From NCBI RefSeq assembly GCF_046254955.1, contig NZ_JBJXRG010000001.1, positions 124,001 through 188,000 on the forward strand: a stretch of DNA of 64,000 nucleotides, given 5' to 3'. Origin of the DNA: Qipengyuania_C sp046254955 (GTDB taxonomy: Bacteria > Pseudomonadota > Alphaproteobacteria > Sphingomonadales > Sphingomonadaceae). Shown here piece by piece: positions 16,563 through 24,844 of this stretch. A model generated the notes under the pieces. The model ran no database searches and had not been told where the DNA came from. It saw only the letters and a program-made list of their open reading frames with translations. How positions within the stretch are numbered: the first letter of the stretch is position 1; every line of letters begins with the position of its first letter. Both the position numbers and the translations under genes were made by a program.

Positions 16563-17180
16563 TTGGGTCTAACGAAGAAGCAATTGCGCGCAGGGATCGA
16601 TCATGTTGCCGGGCGGGAGAGCGGTTTCGCCAAGGCGCTCGAGGTAGTGGGCTATCCCGAGCCGCGCATCCGGCCAACAGGATACAAAACCTTGCTGCGC
16701 ACGATCGTCGGCCAGCAGGTCAGCGTCGCTGCGGCCGCATCGGTATGGAACAAGCTGGAGGCGGAGCTGGGTGAAGAGATTCACGCAGAAGAATTACTGG
16801 CGCGCGATTTCGATACGCTGCGCGCTTGCGGTCTCTCGCGTCAGAAGCAGGGCTATGCCCGCTCACTATGCGAGCTGGTGACAAGCGGCGCGCTCGATAT
16901 CGACAACCTTCCGGCCGACGATGAAGATGCGATTGAAGAGCTGACCCGGATCAAGGGCATTGGGCGCTGGTCCGCCGAGATCTACCTGCTGTTCGCCGAA
17001 GGTCGCGCAGATATCTTCCCGGCAGGCGATTTGGCGGTACAGGCAGGCATGCATCAATTGCTCGGACTGAAGGAACGCCCGTCGGAGAAGGAAGCGCGCG
17101 CTTTGGCCGGGGAATGGAGCCCGCATCGCGGCGCGGCGGCGATCTTCACCTGGCACTGCTATAACAATTCGGCATTATAG
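16563..17180 (+). CDS. DNA-3-methyladenine glycosylase II (HhH-GPD, AlkA-like)
   Basis: Base-excision repair glycosylase removing alkylated purines. The 205 residues are HhH-GPD domain only, without the N-terminal lobe of E. coli AlkA. The helix-hairpin-helix is ELTRIKGIGRWSAEIYL (about 124-140), followed by the catalytic-type Asp in FPAGDLAVQAG (about 151). The start is TTG at 16563: an in-frame TGA lies 18 bases upstream, no ATG or GTG fits, and GAGGGAAGG sits about 8 bases before the TTG. It is divergent from the ferredoxin gene. Confidence 0.88.
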   Translation: MGLTKKQLRAGIDHVAGRESGFAKALEVVGYPEPRIRPTGYKTLLRTIVGQQVSVAAAASVWNKLEAELGEEIHAEELLARDFDTLRACGLSRQKQGYARSLCELVTSGALDIDNLPADDEDAIEELTRIKGIGRWSAEIYLLFAEGRADIFPAGDLAVQAGMHQLLGLKERPSEKEARALAGEWSPHRGAAAIFTWHCYNNSAL

Positions 17181-17228
17181 GATTTCGGCTCCGGCCCGGC
17201 AACAAACAACACATTCCCATACTGACAA

Positions 17229-17242
17229 GCGTGTTAACACGC
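17229..17242. promoter_or_regulatory. 14-bp perfect palindrome upstream of the SDR gene
   Basis: GCGTGTTAACACGC reads identically on both strands and ends 34 bases before the SDR start codon, in the alkA-SDR intergenic space. Perfect palindromes of this size in a leader often bind a dimeric repressor such as a TetR or MarR protein. No regulator gene is adjacent, and the function is inferred from shape and position only. Confidence 0.35.
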
Positions 17243-17276
17243 GTTAGGCACGCGCCCCAAGAGGGAGAATTTCAGC

Positions 17277-18080
17277 ATGTCGGAACGCAAATCCATCTTC
17301 ATCACTGGCGGCGGTTCAGGGATCGGACGCGATGCCGCGATCTATTTTGCCGAGCGGGGCTGGTTCGTTGGCCTAGCGGATATCGATGAAGACGGGATGC
17401 GTGTCACTCGCGACATGATCAACAACGGCTTCACCCACATGCACCGGCTGGATGTGCGCGATCGCGAAGCCTGGGATGAAGCGCTCAATGCCTTTTCGAT
17501 TGCGGCCGGCGGCCGGATCGATGTGGTGTTCAACAATGCGGGAATTGCCAATGGCGGCCCACTGATCGAAAACCCTCAGGGTGAAATCGACCAGATGCTC
17601 GCGGTCAATCTCAACGGGGTTATTTACGGCGCACAGGCCGCCCATTCACATCTTAAGAAGACCGCTCCGGGCTCGGCACTGATCAATACCGCCAGCCTAG
17701 CAGGGATCGTCGGCGCTCCGGGTCTTGCCGCCTATTGCGCGACCAAATGGGGCGTGCGCGGACTGACCGAGAGCTTGGATGCCGAGTGGGCGGAGGACGG
17801 TATCAAAGTCGCAGCCATCTGCCCCGGCTTTATTGATACACCGCTGATCGAGCAGACGCTGCAAGATTCCAACCAGTCGATGAAAGAAAACCTCGCCAAC
17901 GCGGGCGCGGAGATCTCACCGGTCAGCGATGTCTCCAAAGTGGTGTGGGACGCGGTCCACGGCGATAACCTGCATTATACGGTCGGTAAAACCGCAGGCC
18001 GTCTCATGTTCCTCAAGCGCTGGCTGCCCGGAAAAGTGCGCAAGCAGATGCGCGAACAAGGCGTCGGCGGGGACCTTTAG
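17277..18080 (+). CDS. Short-chain dehydrogenase/reductase (SDR)
   Basis: NAD(P)-dependent oxidoreductase of the classical SDR family, 267 residues. The dinucleotide-binding motif TGGGSGIG (10-17), NNAG (about 87-90), the catalytic Ser in NTASLAG and YCATK (YxxxK, about 156-160) are all present. Acidic residues after the second strand (LADIDEDG) suggest NAD rather than NADP preference. The substrate cannot be read from sequence. A GAGGGAGA ribosome-binding site precedes the ATG. The stop overlaps the convergent dehydratase gene by 4 bases. Confidence 0.88.
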   Translation: MSERKSIFITGGGSGIGRDAAIYFAERGWFVGLADIDEDGMRVTRDMINNGFTHMHRLDVRDREAWDEALNAFSIAAGGRIDVVFNNAGIANGGPLIENPQGEIDQMLAVNLNGVIYGAQAAHSHLKKTAPGSALINTASLAGIVGAPGLAAYCATKWGVRGLTESLDAEWAEDGIKVAAICPGFIDTPLIEQTLQDSNQSMKENLANAGAEISPVSDVSKVVWDAVHGDNLHYTVGKTAGRLMFLKRWLPGKVRKQMREQGVGGDL

Positions 18081-18367
18081 AACAGCTTCTCGATCGCGAT
18101 TGCCATATCGGCATCGCGCTTTGACAATCCGCCCGCATCATGCGTGGTCAGCGTGATCTCGACCTTGTTGTAGACATTGAACCATTCGGGATGGTGGTCT
18201 TGGCTGTCGGCGATCAGCGCGACCCGGCTCATAAAACCCCAAGCTTCGGAGAAGTCTCCAAATTTGAACGTGCGCTCAATCGCCTTGCCCTCGCGCGCGA
18301 GTGACCAATCCGGATGGCTCGCCAGCAACGCATCGCGTTCGTCTTCGGTCAATTCGGCAACAGACAT
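18077..18367 (-). CDS. phhB: 4a-hydroxytetrahydrobiopterin dehydratase (pterin carbinolamine dehydratase)
   Basis: A 96-residue PCD/DCoH-family enzyme that dehydrates 4a-hydroxytetrahydropterin during pterin recycling for aromatic amino acid hydroxylases. The diagnostic catalytic stretch SQDHHPEWFNVYNKVEI (about 56-72) and the closing TTHDAGGLSKRDADMA are intact. No phenylalanine hydroxylase is in the window. The ATG shares one base with the stop of the upstream permease (TGATG), so both probably lie on one transcript. It converges with the SDR gene. Confidence 0.93.
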   Translation of the reverse strand: MSVAELTEDERDALLASHPDWSLAREGKAIERTFKFGDFSEAWGFMSRVALIADSQDHHPEWFNVYNKVEITLTTHDAGGLSKRDADMAIAIEKLF

Positions 18368-19704
18368 CAGTTTTCCTCTTCAATGGGTTCGAGCACCGCT
18401 CGGCGCTTGAGCACAAAGATATATATCACCCAGAGAGTACCAACCAGTACAAAGCCAGAAACGCCGTACCATGGATCCTGGGCGACAAATATCAGCAAGA
18501 AAATGGTGTTGAGCGCGACAGCGACAATGATTGTCCAGGGATACCACGGCGTCTTGAAAGGGCGCTCGAGATCGGGCTCGCTCTTGCGCAGGCCGATCAC
18601 GGCCATGATTGCGAGCAAAGTGATGCCCTGGTTGATCGATATCCCAAGCGATGAAATCTCTTCATAGCCGCCGATCAGGATAAACGCCGCCGCTACCAGC
18701 ACCGCGAAGAGCATGGCCGGCATCGGTGTTCCACGCTTGTCCACATAAGTCATGAACTGAGGCAGAATCTGTGCGCGCGCCAAAGCATACACCAGCCGGG
18801 TGCTGGTCATGGTCATGAGATTGCCGATCGCGCCCACTGAAAGGACCCCGAACAAGGTCAGCAAGTAGTCGGCCTGCTCGCCAAACACGATCCCCGCTGC
18901 GTCCGCCGCGACCAGCTTGGAGCCGGCCATCTGGTCGGGTGTCATGACATAGAGCATGGCGATATTGATCATCAGGTAGAGTACGGCAACGCCGATGATC
19001 CCCCCGAACAGCGCACGTGGGATCTGTTTACCGGGGTTCTCAATCTCCTCGCCGTAGAACACGACGTCCCACCAGCCATTGTACGTACCGACAACGACCA
19101 ACAACGCGGTGCCCAGTGGCAACCAGCCATTGCGCAAGAGTTGGTTTTGCGTTTCCACTGGCACTTCTGCCGGAGAACCGGAAAAAAGCGCCACTACCAA
19201 TCCTATCAGAATCATGCCTTTGATTGCCGAGAAAACGATCTGGCTGCCGCCGGTCGTGCGCGTCCCCAGCGCATTGAGGATGGCAAACAGTAGGATTACG
19301 CCCAGCCCTAGCTCGACATCCGACCACCCACCTCCACCCATGCCCAGCCGGACCATGAATTCGCCGGTGACCAGCGCGAGCATCGAGATCGAGACCAGGT
19401 AAGTCAGCAGCAAAGTGAAGGCGGCGAGTACCGCCAACTTCTCGCCGAACGCGCGATATATGAAGGCGTATGCCCCGCCCGCGCGCGGGATCGCTGCACC
19501 CAGCTCGGCAAAAGCCGATGCGGAAATAATCGCGACCATGGCTCCAGTCACCCAGATCGCGATGATAACCGCGGGCGAACTGGTCGCTTCGGCAACGATG
19601 CCGGGCGTGCGCAATATACCTTGCCCGACAATGCTGCCCACAACGGCAGCCAGCCCGAATGCGAGGCCCAGCACGCGCAGAAGTTTATTGGAACCAGATG
19701 ACAT
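18367..19704 (-). CDS. APC-family amino acid permease
   Basis: Inner-membrane amino acid/polyamine transporter of 445 residues with about twelve hydrophobic segments. The N-terminal helix motif GSIVGQGILRTPG is the unwound substrate-binding helix 1 of the APC superfamily, and EEIENPGKQIPRALFGGI matches the conserved loop after helix 6. The frame is open further upstream, but the ATG at 19704, preceded by AGGGGGAATGGC, begins MSSGSNKLLR directly before helix 1 and is preferred. The substrate is unknown. The gene is followed by phhB with a one-base overlap. Confidence 0.87.
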   Translation of the reverse strand: MSSGSNKLLRVLGLAFGLAAVVGSIVGQGILRTPGIVAEATSSPAVIIAIWVTGAMVAIISASAFAELGAAIPRAGGAYAFIYRAFGEKLAVLAAFTLLLTYLVSISMLALVTGEFMVRLGMGGGGWSDVELGLGVILLFAILNALGTRTTGGSQIVFSAIKGMILIGLVVALFSGSPAEVPVETQNQLLRNGWLPLGTALLVVVGTYNGWWDVVFYGEEIENPGKQIPRALFGGIIGVAVLYLMINIAMLYVMTPDQMAGSKLVAADAAGIVFGEQADYLLTLFGVLSVGAIGNLMTMTSTRLVYALARAQILPQFMTYVDKRGTPMPAMLFAVLVAAAFILIGGYEEISSLGISINQGITLLAIMAVIGLRKSEPDLERPFKTPWYPWTIIVAVALNTIFLLIFVAQDPWYGVSGFVLVGTLWVIYIFVLKRRAVLEPIEEEN

Positions 19705-19814
19705 GCCATTCCCCCTTAGGCAGCGTTCCAGGCAAGCTTGTGAGTGGTAACTGCCAGCCGCACAAGGGCTTTCGATCTTGGCACTGCGTTCATCCCCGCC
19801 TATCGCCCTCGCCC

Positions 19815-20393
19815 ATGGACGCGCGCCTCTCCGCAACCGACCTTGCCTGCCGCCGGGGCGACCGCGTTCTGTTTGCGGGGATGTCGTTCGCCCTGGCTGC
19901 GAGCGAGGCGCTGCAAGTCACCGGGCCGAACGGCTGCGGGAAGACGAGCCTGCTGCGGATCGCCGCCGGATTGCTGCGCCCCATGGCAGGCGCAGTCGAG
20001 TGCTCCGGCAGCATCGGCATGGTGGATGAGCGGCATGCGCTCGATCCTGAATTGCCATTGGGCGACGCGCTGGAATTCTGGGCCGGGCTGGACGGCGCGG
20101 ACATCGCTTTGGCGGCGCAGCAATTGGAGTTGGACGAGCTGCTCGATGTGCCGGTGCGCTTTCTCTCGACCGGCCAGAAGAAGCGCGCCGCGCTCGCTAG
20201 GTTGGCGGGGCAAGACGCAGCCATCTGGTTGCTCGACGAGCCGCTCAACGGGCTGGATACCTCGGGCACCGCACTGGTCGAGCGGTTGGTGGCGAAACAC
20301 TGCGCGGGCGGCGGAATTGCGCTGGTCGCATCGCATCAGGCGATTGCACTGCCGGGCGGTCAAACCATCGCGATTGGGGACTACGCGCCATGA
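19815..20393 (+). CDS. ccmA: Cytochrome c biogenesis heme exporter ATP-binding protein CcmA
   Basis: ATPase of the CcmABCDE system, which releases holo-CcmE for c-type cytochrome maturation. The 192 residues carry Walker A GPNGCGKT (37-44), the signature-like LSTGQKKRAALARL and Walker B IWLLDEPLNGLD. The shortened helical domain and the LSTGQK form of the signature are typical of CcmA. Several in-frame starts exist; the ATG at 19815 begins at the first domain strand. It overlaps ccmB by 4 bases (ATGA). CcmC, D, E, F and H are not nearby. Confidence 0.9.
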   Translation: MDARLSATDLACRRGDRVLFAGMSFALAASEALQVTGPNGCGKTSLLRIAAGLLRPMAGAVECSGSIGMVDERHALDPELPLGDALEFWAGLDGADIALAAQQLELDELLDVPVRFLSTGQKKRAALARLAGQDAAIWLLDEPLNGLDTSGTALVERLVAKHCAGGGIALVASHQAIALPGGQTIAIGDYAP

Positions 20394-21046
20394 CGCTGGC
20401 GAGGCTCTTGAGGCGCGATCTGCGCCAATTGCTGCTCGGCGGATCGCGCGGCGGCGCGGTGCTGCCGCTGCTTTTCTTCCTTGCCGTGGCGATGCTCTAT
20501 CCCTTTGCGGTTGGACCCGATCCGCAATTGCTCGCGCGCACGGGCGGAGGCGTGATCTGGGTCGCAGCGCTGCTCGCCAGCATCTTGCCGCTCGACCGGC
20601 TGATCGCGCCCGATCTCGAGCGCGGGACATTCGACCAGCTGGCGCTGCGCGGCATTTCTGAAGAGGCGGTGATCGCGGTGCGGCTGCTGGCGCATTGGCT
20701 GAGCTTCGGCCCACTGCTGATCCTCGCCGCATTTCCGGCCGCCGCGCTGCTCAACCTTGAAGGCGACACGATGCGTCTGCTGCTGCTCGGCCTGCTGGCA
20801 GGAACACCGGGCTTGGCGGCCATCGGCGTGATGATCGCTGCGCTTACGGCAAGCCTGCGGGGCGGAGCCGCGCTGGGCGGATTGCTGCTGATTCCGCTCG
20901 CCGTGCCGCTGCTGATCTTTGCGGCAGGCGCGCTGGCCCGCGGAGATTTGGGCGGAATCGGCTTTACCGGCGCGATCAGCCTAGTGCTGGTGGCGATTGC
21001 GCCCTTTGCGGGTGGCGCGGCTATCCGGGCCGCGCGAGAAGGTTAA
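20390..21046 (+). CDS. ccmB: Heme exporter membrane protein CcmB
   Basis: Membrane partner of CcmA in System I cytochrome c maturation, 218 residues with six hydrophobic segments. The opening LLRRDLRQLLLGGSRGGAVL, PLDRLIAPDLERGTFDQL and the LLAGTPGLAAIGVMIAALT stretch are family-typical. Coupling to ccmA through a 4-base overlap supports a two-gene operon. It converges on map, with only 25 bases between the stop codons and no obvious terminator there. Confidence 0.92.
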   Translation: MTLARLLRRDLRQLLLGGSRGGAVLPLLFFLAVAMLYPFAVGPDPQLLARTGGGVIWVAALLASILPLDRLIAPDLERGTFDQLALRGISEEAVIAVRLLAHWLSFGPLLILAAFPAAALLNLEGDTMRLLLLGLLAGTPGLAAIGVMIAALTASLRGGAALGGLLLIPLAVPLLIFAAGALARGDLGGIGFTGAISLVLVAIAPFAGGAAIRAAREG

Positions 21047-21071
21047 TGTATGGATGAAGTCGAGAGGGCGA

Positions 21072-21902
21072 TCAAAGATAAGGCGGCTTGTGCAACCCCT
21101 TGGGGCTTTCGGTAAAGATCTCCGCGCCGTTTTCGCTCAACCCAATCGAGTGCTCGAACTGCGCCGATAGCGACTTGTCGCGCGTCACCGCGGTCCAGCC
21201 GTCATTCAAGAGCTTCACATGCGGGCGGCCGAGGTTGATCATCGGCTCGATGGTGAAGAACATGCCGGGCTTGAGCTCAGGCCCCGTCCCCGCTTTCGCC
21301 GCATGGACCACTTCGGGCGCATCGTGGAACAGCCGCCCCAGCCCATGGCCGCAGAAATCGCGCACCACGCCGTAGCGGTATTGCCGCGCATGCGCTTCGA
21401 TCGCCGCGCCGATATCGCCCAGCCGCGCGCCGGGCTGCGACGCCGCTTCGATCCCCAGCATCAGGCATTCATGCGTCACATCAACCAGCCGCTTGGCCTT
21501 CAGCGGCACATCGCCGACGAGGAACATGCGGCTGGTATCGCCATGCCAGCCGTCCAGCAGCGGGGTGACATCGATGTTGACGATGTCGCCTTCCTTCAGC
21601 ACCTTCTCCGAAGGGATGCCGTGGCACACGACATGGTTGATCGAGATGCAGCAGCTATGCGTATAGCCGCGATAGCCTAGCGTCGCGGGCACAGCCCCGC
21701 CATCGAGCGTCATCTCGCGCACCTTGTCGTCGATCGCTTCGGTAGAGACACCCGGCTCCACAAAACTCGTCAGCTCGTCGAGGATCTGCGCAGCCAGCCT
21801 CCCGGCCTTGCGCATGCCGGCAAAGCCTTCCTCGCCATGCAGTTTGATGGTGCCGTCACGGTAGACGGTCTGCTCGCTGTCAATTGCCTGGTATTCGGTC
21901 AT
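21072..21902 (-). CDS. map: Type I methionine aminopeptidase
   Basis: Removes the initiator methionine from nascent proteins in the cytoplasm. The 276 residues are of bacterial type I length. The five metal ligands are recognisable: D111 (NIDVTPLLDG), D122 (WHGDTSRMF), H186 (CGHGLGRLFHD), E219 (FTIEPMI) and E250 (QFEHS). The substrate-binding His lies in YTHSCCISINHVVCHG. It is divergent from the M17 aminopeptidase at 21989. Confidence 0.96.
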   Translation of the reverse strand: MTEYQAIDSEQTVYRDGTIKLHGEEGFAGMRKAGRLAAQILDELTSFVEPGVSTEAIDDKVREMTLDGGAVPATLGYRGYTHSCCISINHVVCHGIPSEKVLKEGDIVNIDVTPLLDGWHGDTSRMFLVGDVPLKAKRLVDVTHECLMLGIEAASQPGARLGDIGAAIEAHARQYRYGVVRDFCGHGLGRLFHDAPEVVHAAKAGTGPELKPGMFFTIEPMINLGRPHVKLLNDGWTAVTRDKSLSAQFEHSIGLSENGAEIFTESPKGLHKPPYL

Positions 21903-21988
21903 GCGCGCTCATGTAGCGATACCGGGGCGAAAATGCGAGAGTGCACAGGAGAGGTGACAGCGCGGTATCGTGCGGGCAATAGGACGCC

Positions 21989-23377
21989 ATGAGCACCAAG
22001 AACGATCTGATTCAGCCCGACAAGGGGCAAACTGCGACCGATATCCACCTCGTCAACAAGGACGGGGTCGATGATTGGGCGAAGAAACTGAGCGCTGGAC
22101 AACGCTCCGCGCTCAAGGCGCAGAAGTTTGATGGCAGCGCGGGCCAGACCGCCATCATTCCCGATGGGGACGACTGGTTTGCGGCGGGCGGGGTCAAGGA
22201 TCCCACCGCGCTCACCAGCTGGTGCATGGCCCGGCTGGGCGAGGCGCTTCCCGCGGGCATTTACCGCCTGGCTGACGGCGATCCGGGCGCGGCAACGCAC
22301 GGCTGGCAGTGCGCGCAATACAAGTTCCGGCGTTACAAGGATGCAACGGATGACGAAGGCCCGCGCATCCTCCTGACGAAAGAGGCCAAGGCGATCGACC
22401 TCGCGCTGGCGGAAGCGCGCGCGGTCTCGCTGGTGCGCGATCTGGTGAATACACCTGCGGAAGACATGGGCCCCGCCGCGCTCGAAGCCGAAGTCGAATC
22501 GCTTGCCAAGCGTTTCAAGGCGAAGCTGGAGGTAACGCGCGGCGACACGCTGGAGCAGGAATTCCCCATGGTCCATGCGGTGGGCCGCGCTGCCGAGCGC
22601 AAGCACGCGCCGCGCCACCTGCACCTCACTTGGGGCAAGGAGAAAGACCCGGTGCTGGCGATTGTTGGCAAGGGCGTATGTTTCGATTCGGGCGGGCTCG
22701 ACATCAAGGGCGCCTCCGGCATGCTGCTGATGAAGAAGGATATGGGCGGCGCGGCGCACGCTATCGCGTTGGCCGGGCTGGTGATGGAGACGCACTTGCC
22801 CGTGCGGCTGCACCTGCTCGTTCCCGCAGTCGAGAATGCGATTGCAGGCAATGCCTTCCGCCCCGGTGATGTTCTCAAGAGCCGCAAGGGACTGACGGTG
22901 GAGATTGGCAATACCGATGCCGAAGGGCGGCTGATCCTGGGCGATGCGCTCACCCGCGCGAGCGAGGAAAAGCCCGAGTTGATCATCGATTTCGCTACGC
23001 TGACTGGCGCGGCGCGCGTTGCCCTTGGCCCGGATTTCCCCGCGCTGATGGCGCGCAAGGACGAGACCGCCGACGCGCTGCTCGCAGCGGGCAAGACGGT
23101 GGATGACGAGTGCTGGCGGCTGCCGCTGCCCGAAAGCTATGCCGAGTGGCTCAAATCCGACATCGCCGATACCAACAATACGCATAACACCGGCTTTGCC
23201 GGGGCGAGCGTCGCCGGCCTGTTCCTCGACAAATTCGTCGGGGACGGGGTGGATTGGGCGCATTTCGACACCTTCGCCTGGCGCCCCACAGCCAAACCGG
23301 GGCGCCCCAAGGGCGGCGAAGCGCTGGGCCTGCGCGCATCCTTCCATATGTTGCGCGAACGCTTCGGCAAGGATTGA
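21989..23377 (+). CDS. M17 leucyl aminopeptidase family protein
   Basis: Cytosolic metallo-aminopeptidase with two metals, 462 residues. The C-terminal catalytic domain contains GKGVCFDSGGLDIKG (227-241), KKDMGGAAH (249-257) and the M17 signature NTDAEGRL (308-315), together supplying Lys228, Asp233, Asp251, Asp310 and Glu312. The N-terminal domain is divergent, as in the PepB-like branch common in Alphaproteobacteria, so I avoid calling it PepA. It is followed after 77 bases by an SH3-only small gene. Confidence 0.92.
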   Translation: MSTKNDLIQPDKGQTATDIHLVNKDGVDDWAKKLSAGQRSALKAQKFDGSAGQTAIIPDGDDWFAAGGVKDPTALTSWCMARLGEALPAGIYRLADGDPGAATHGWQCAQYKFRRYKDATDDEGPRILLTKEAKAIDLALAEARAVSLVRDLVNTPAEDMGPAALEAEVESLAKRFKAKLEVTRGDTLEQEFPMVHAVGRAAERKHAPRHLHLTWGKEKDPVLAIVGKGVCFDSGGLDIKGASGMLLMKKDMGGAAHAIALAGLVMETHLPVRLHLLVPAVENAIAGNAFRPGDVLKSRKGLTVEIGNTDAEGRLILGDALTRASEEKPELIIDFATLTGAARVALGPDFPALMARKDETADALLAAGKTVDDECWRLPLPESYAEWLKSDIADTNNTHNTGFAGASVAGLFLDKFVGDGVDWAHFDTFAWRPTAKPGRPKGGEALGLRASFHMLRERFGKD

Positions 23378-23454
23378 ATGCTATACCGCTCCTTGCGAGG
23401 GGCGCGGGCACCAGCTAAGCGCGCGCTCACGAAAAGAGGGGCAATGATCCGCTA

Positions 23455-23796
23455 ATGAGCGACAGCGGCACATATGGATTGCCAGAAGGCATCATCGGGC
23501 TAACCGGCCCGATCACCAAGCCTGCGCCCGGCACGCTGCCTTTGCGCGGCGATCTGGCGCATGTCGCGCTGGCGAACCGCTTCCTCGCGGCGCACTATGT
23601 GATCCCCGAAACTCGTGAGATCGGCCCCGGCGGAGCACAGTTCCTGCTCCAGCCGAACGATGATTCCGAACAGGGTGAAGCGCTGGAACCCGGCGCACAG
23701 GTAGAAGTTCTCGACGTGGCCGGTGACTGGATTTGGGCCTGTGCCGGGCCGGAAGGGCCATCGGGCTATTTCCGCACCGCCGCGCTTGCTGCATAA
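23455..23796 (+). CDS. SH3-only protein related to NlpC/P60 N-terminal domains
   Basis: A 113-residue protein without signal peptide or membrane segment. The segment LRGDLAHVALANRFLAAHYV and the later EVLDVAGDWIWACAGPEG followed by SGYFRTAAL resemble the bacterial SH3 domain that precedes the catalytic domain of C40 (NlpC/P60) peptidases in sphingomonads. No catalytic Cys-His domain follows: the stop is eight bases before argC. It is either a stand-alone wall-binding domain or the remnant of a truncated peptidase. The assignment is from memory of the family. Confidence 0.68.
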   Translation: MSDSGTYGLPEGIIGLTGPITKPAPGTLPLRGDLAHVALANRFLAAHYVIPETREIGPGGAQFLLQPNDDSEQGEALEPGAQVEVLDVAGDWIWACAGPEGPSGYFRTAALAA

Positions 23797-23804
23797 GCCA
23801 GCAC

Positions 23805-24731
23805 ATGACTCATAGTGTGTTTATCGACGGTGCCGCTGGCACCACCGGCCTCGAAATTCGCGAGCGGCTTTCCCCGCGAGAAGAATTCGAGCTTATCGTG
23901 CTCGGGGATGACAAGCGCAAGGATGCGAAGGCGCGGCGCGGGGCGCTCAACGAAGCAGATTTTGCGATCCTGTGCCTGCCTGATGAAGCCGCGCGCGAAG
24001 CGGTTGCATTGATCGACAATCAACACACGCGGGTCATCGACGCCTCGACAGCGCACCGCACCGCCCCTGGCTGGGTGTATGGTTTTCCCGAAGTCTCCGG
24101 CCATACCGCTGTCGCCGATGCCCACCGGGTCTCGAATCCGGGCTGCTATTCGACCGGCTTCATCGCATTGGTCGCGCCGCTGGTTCGCGCAGGACTGTTG
24201 CCCGCCGACTGGTCCTACACTTGCAATGCCGTGTCAGGATACTCGGGCGGCGGCAATGCGTTGATCGAACGGTTCGAAGCCGATACCCACATTGCCTGGC
24301 GCGGCTATGCGCTGACGCTGGGTCATAAGCATGTGCCCGAGATGCAGCAGCGCTGCGGGCTGAGCGCCGCGCCTCTCTTCACTCCGGCTGTGATCCCGGC
24401 CCATCGCGGGATGGTGGTGGAAGTGCCGCTTCCGCTCGCCGCTATGACCGGTACCGGATCGATTGAAGACATGCGCGAGTGGCTGGCCAATTTCTATGGC
24501 GAGAGCCGGATCGTCGTGATGGGCCATGAGCCCAAAGACGGCGAGTTGCTGCTGCGGTCATCGCCCCAGCCGAACGACCGGATGGAACTGTTCGTCTTCG
24601 GCAATTTGGACGGGAGCCAGGCGCGTCTCGTTGCGCGGCTCGACAACCTCGGCAAAGGCGCCAGCGGCGCGGCGGTCCAGAGCCTTAACCTGATGGCGGG
24701 CTTGCCCGAAACAACGGGCTTGCGACTCTAA
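23805..24731 (+). CDS. argC: N-acetyl-gamma-glutamyl-phosphate reductase (type 2)
   Basis: NADPH-dependent reductase giving N-acetylglutamate semialdehyde in arginine biosynthesis. The 308 residues match the short type 2 ArgC. The nucleotide loop is DGAAGTTGLEI (8-18) and the catalytic Cys114 lies in SNPGCYSTG. A longer frame starts upstream, but the ATG at 23805 (MTHSVFIDG) starts exactly at the first Rossmann strand and lies eight bases after the preceding gene. A weak hairpin follows the stop. Confidence 0.92.
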   Translation: MTHSVFIDGAAGTTGLEIRERLSPREEFELIVLGDDKRKDAKARRGALNEADFAILCLPDEAAREAVALIDNQHTRVIDASTAHRTAPGWVYGFPEVSGHTAVADAHRVSNPGCYSTGFIALVAPLVRAGLLPADWSYTCNAVSGYSGGGNALIERFEADTHIAWRGYALTLGHKHVPEMQQRCGLSAAPLFTPAVIPAHRGMVVEVPLPLAAMTGTGSIEDMREWLANFYGESRIVVMGHEPKDGELLLRSSPQPNDRMELFVFGNLDGSQARLVARLDNLGKGASGAAVQSLNLMAGLPETTGLRL

Positions 24732-24734
24732 GAA

Positions 24735-24758
24735 GACTGAGCGCTCTCAGTCGTATAT
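24735..24758 (+). terminator. Possible weak terminator after argC
   Basis: GACTGAG and CTCAGTC form a 7-bp stem around a CGCT loop directly after the argC stop, followed by GTATATTT. The tail is not a clean T-run, so termination is possible rather than certain. Confidence 0.35.
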
Positions 24759-24844
24759 TTCGAGGTTTTCACTTGTGCGGCTTAGGCGGTGTCTTCAGCA
24801 TCCGCTTGAGCACTTCGTCCTCTTTGCATTGATTGGTGTCTGTC

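Noticed and set aside
21899..23347. A 482-codon minus-strand frame opposite the M17 aminopeptidase
   Set aside because: The plus strand encodes the intact M17 signature; the minus-strand product has no motif.
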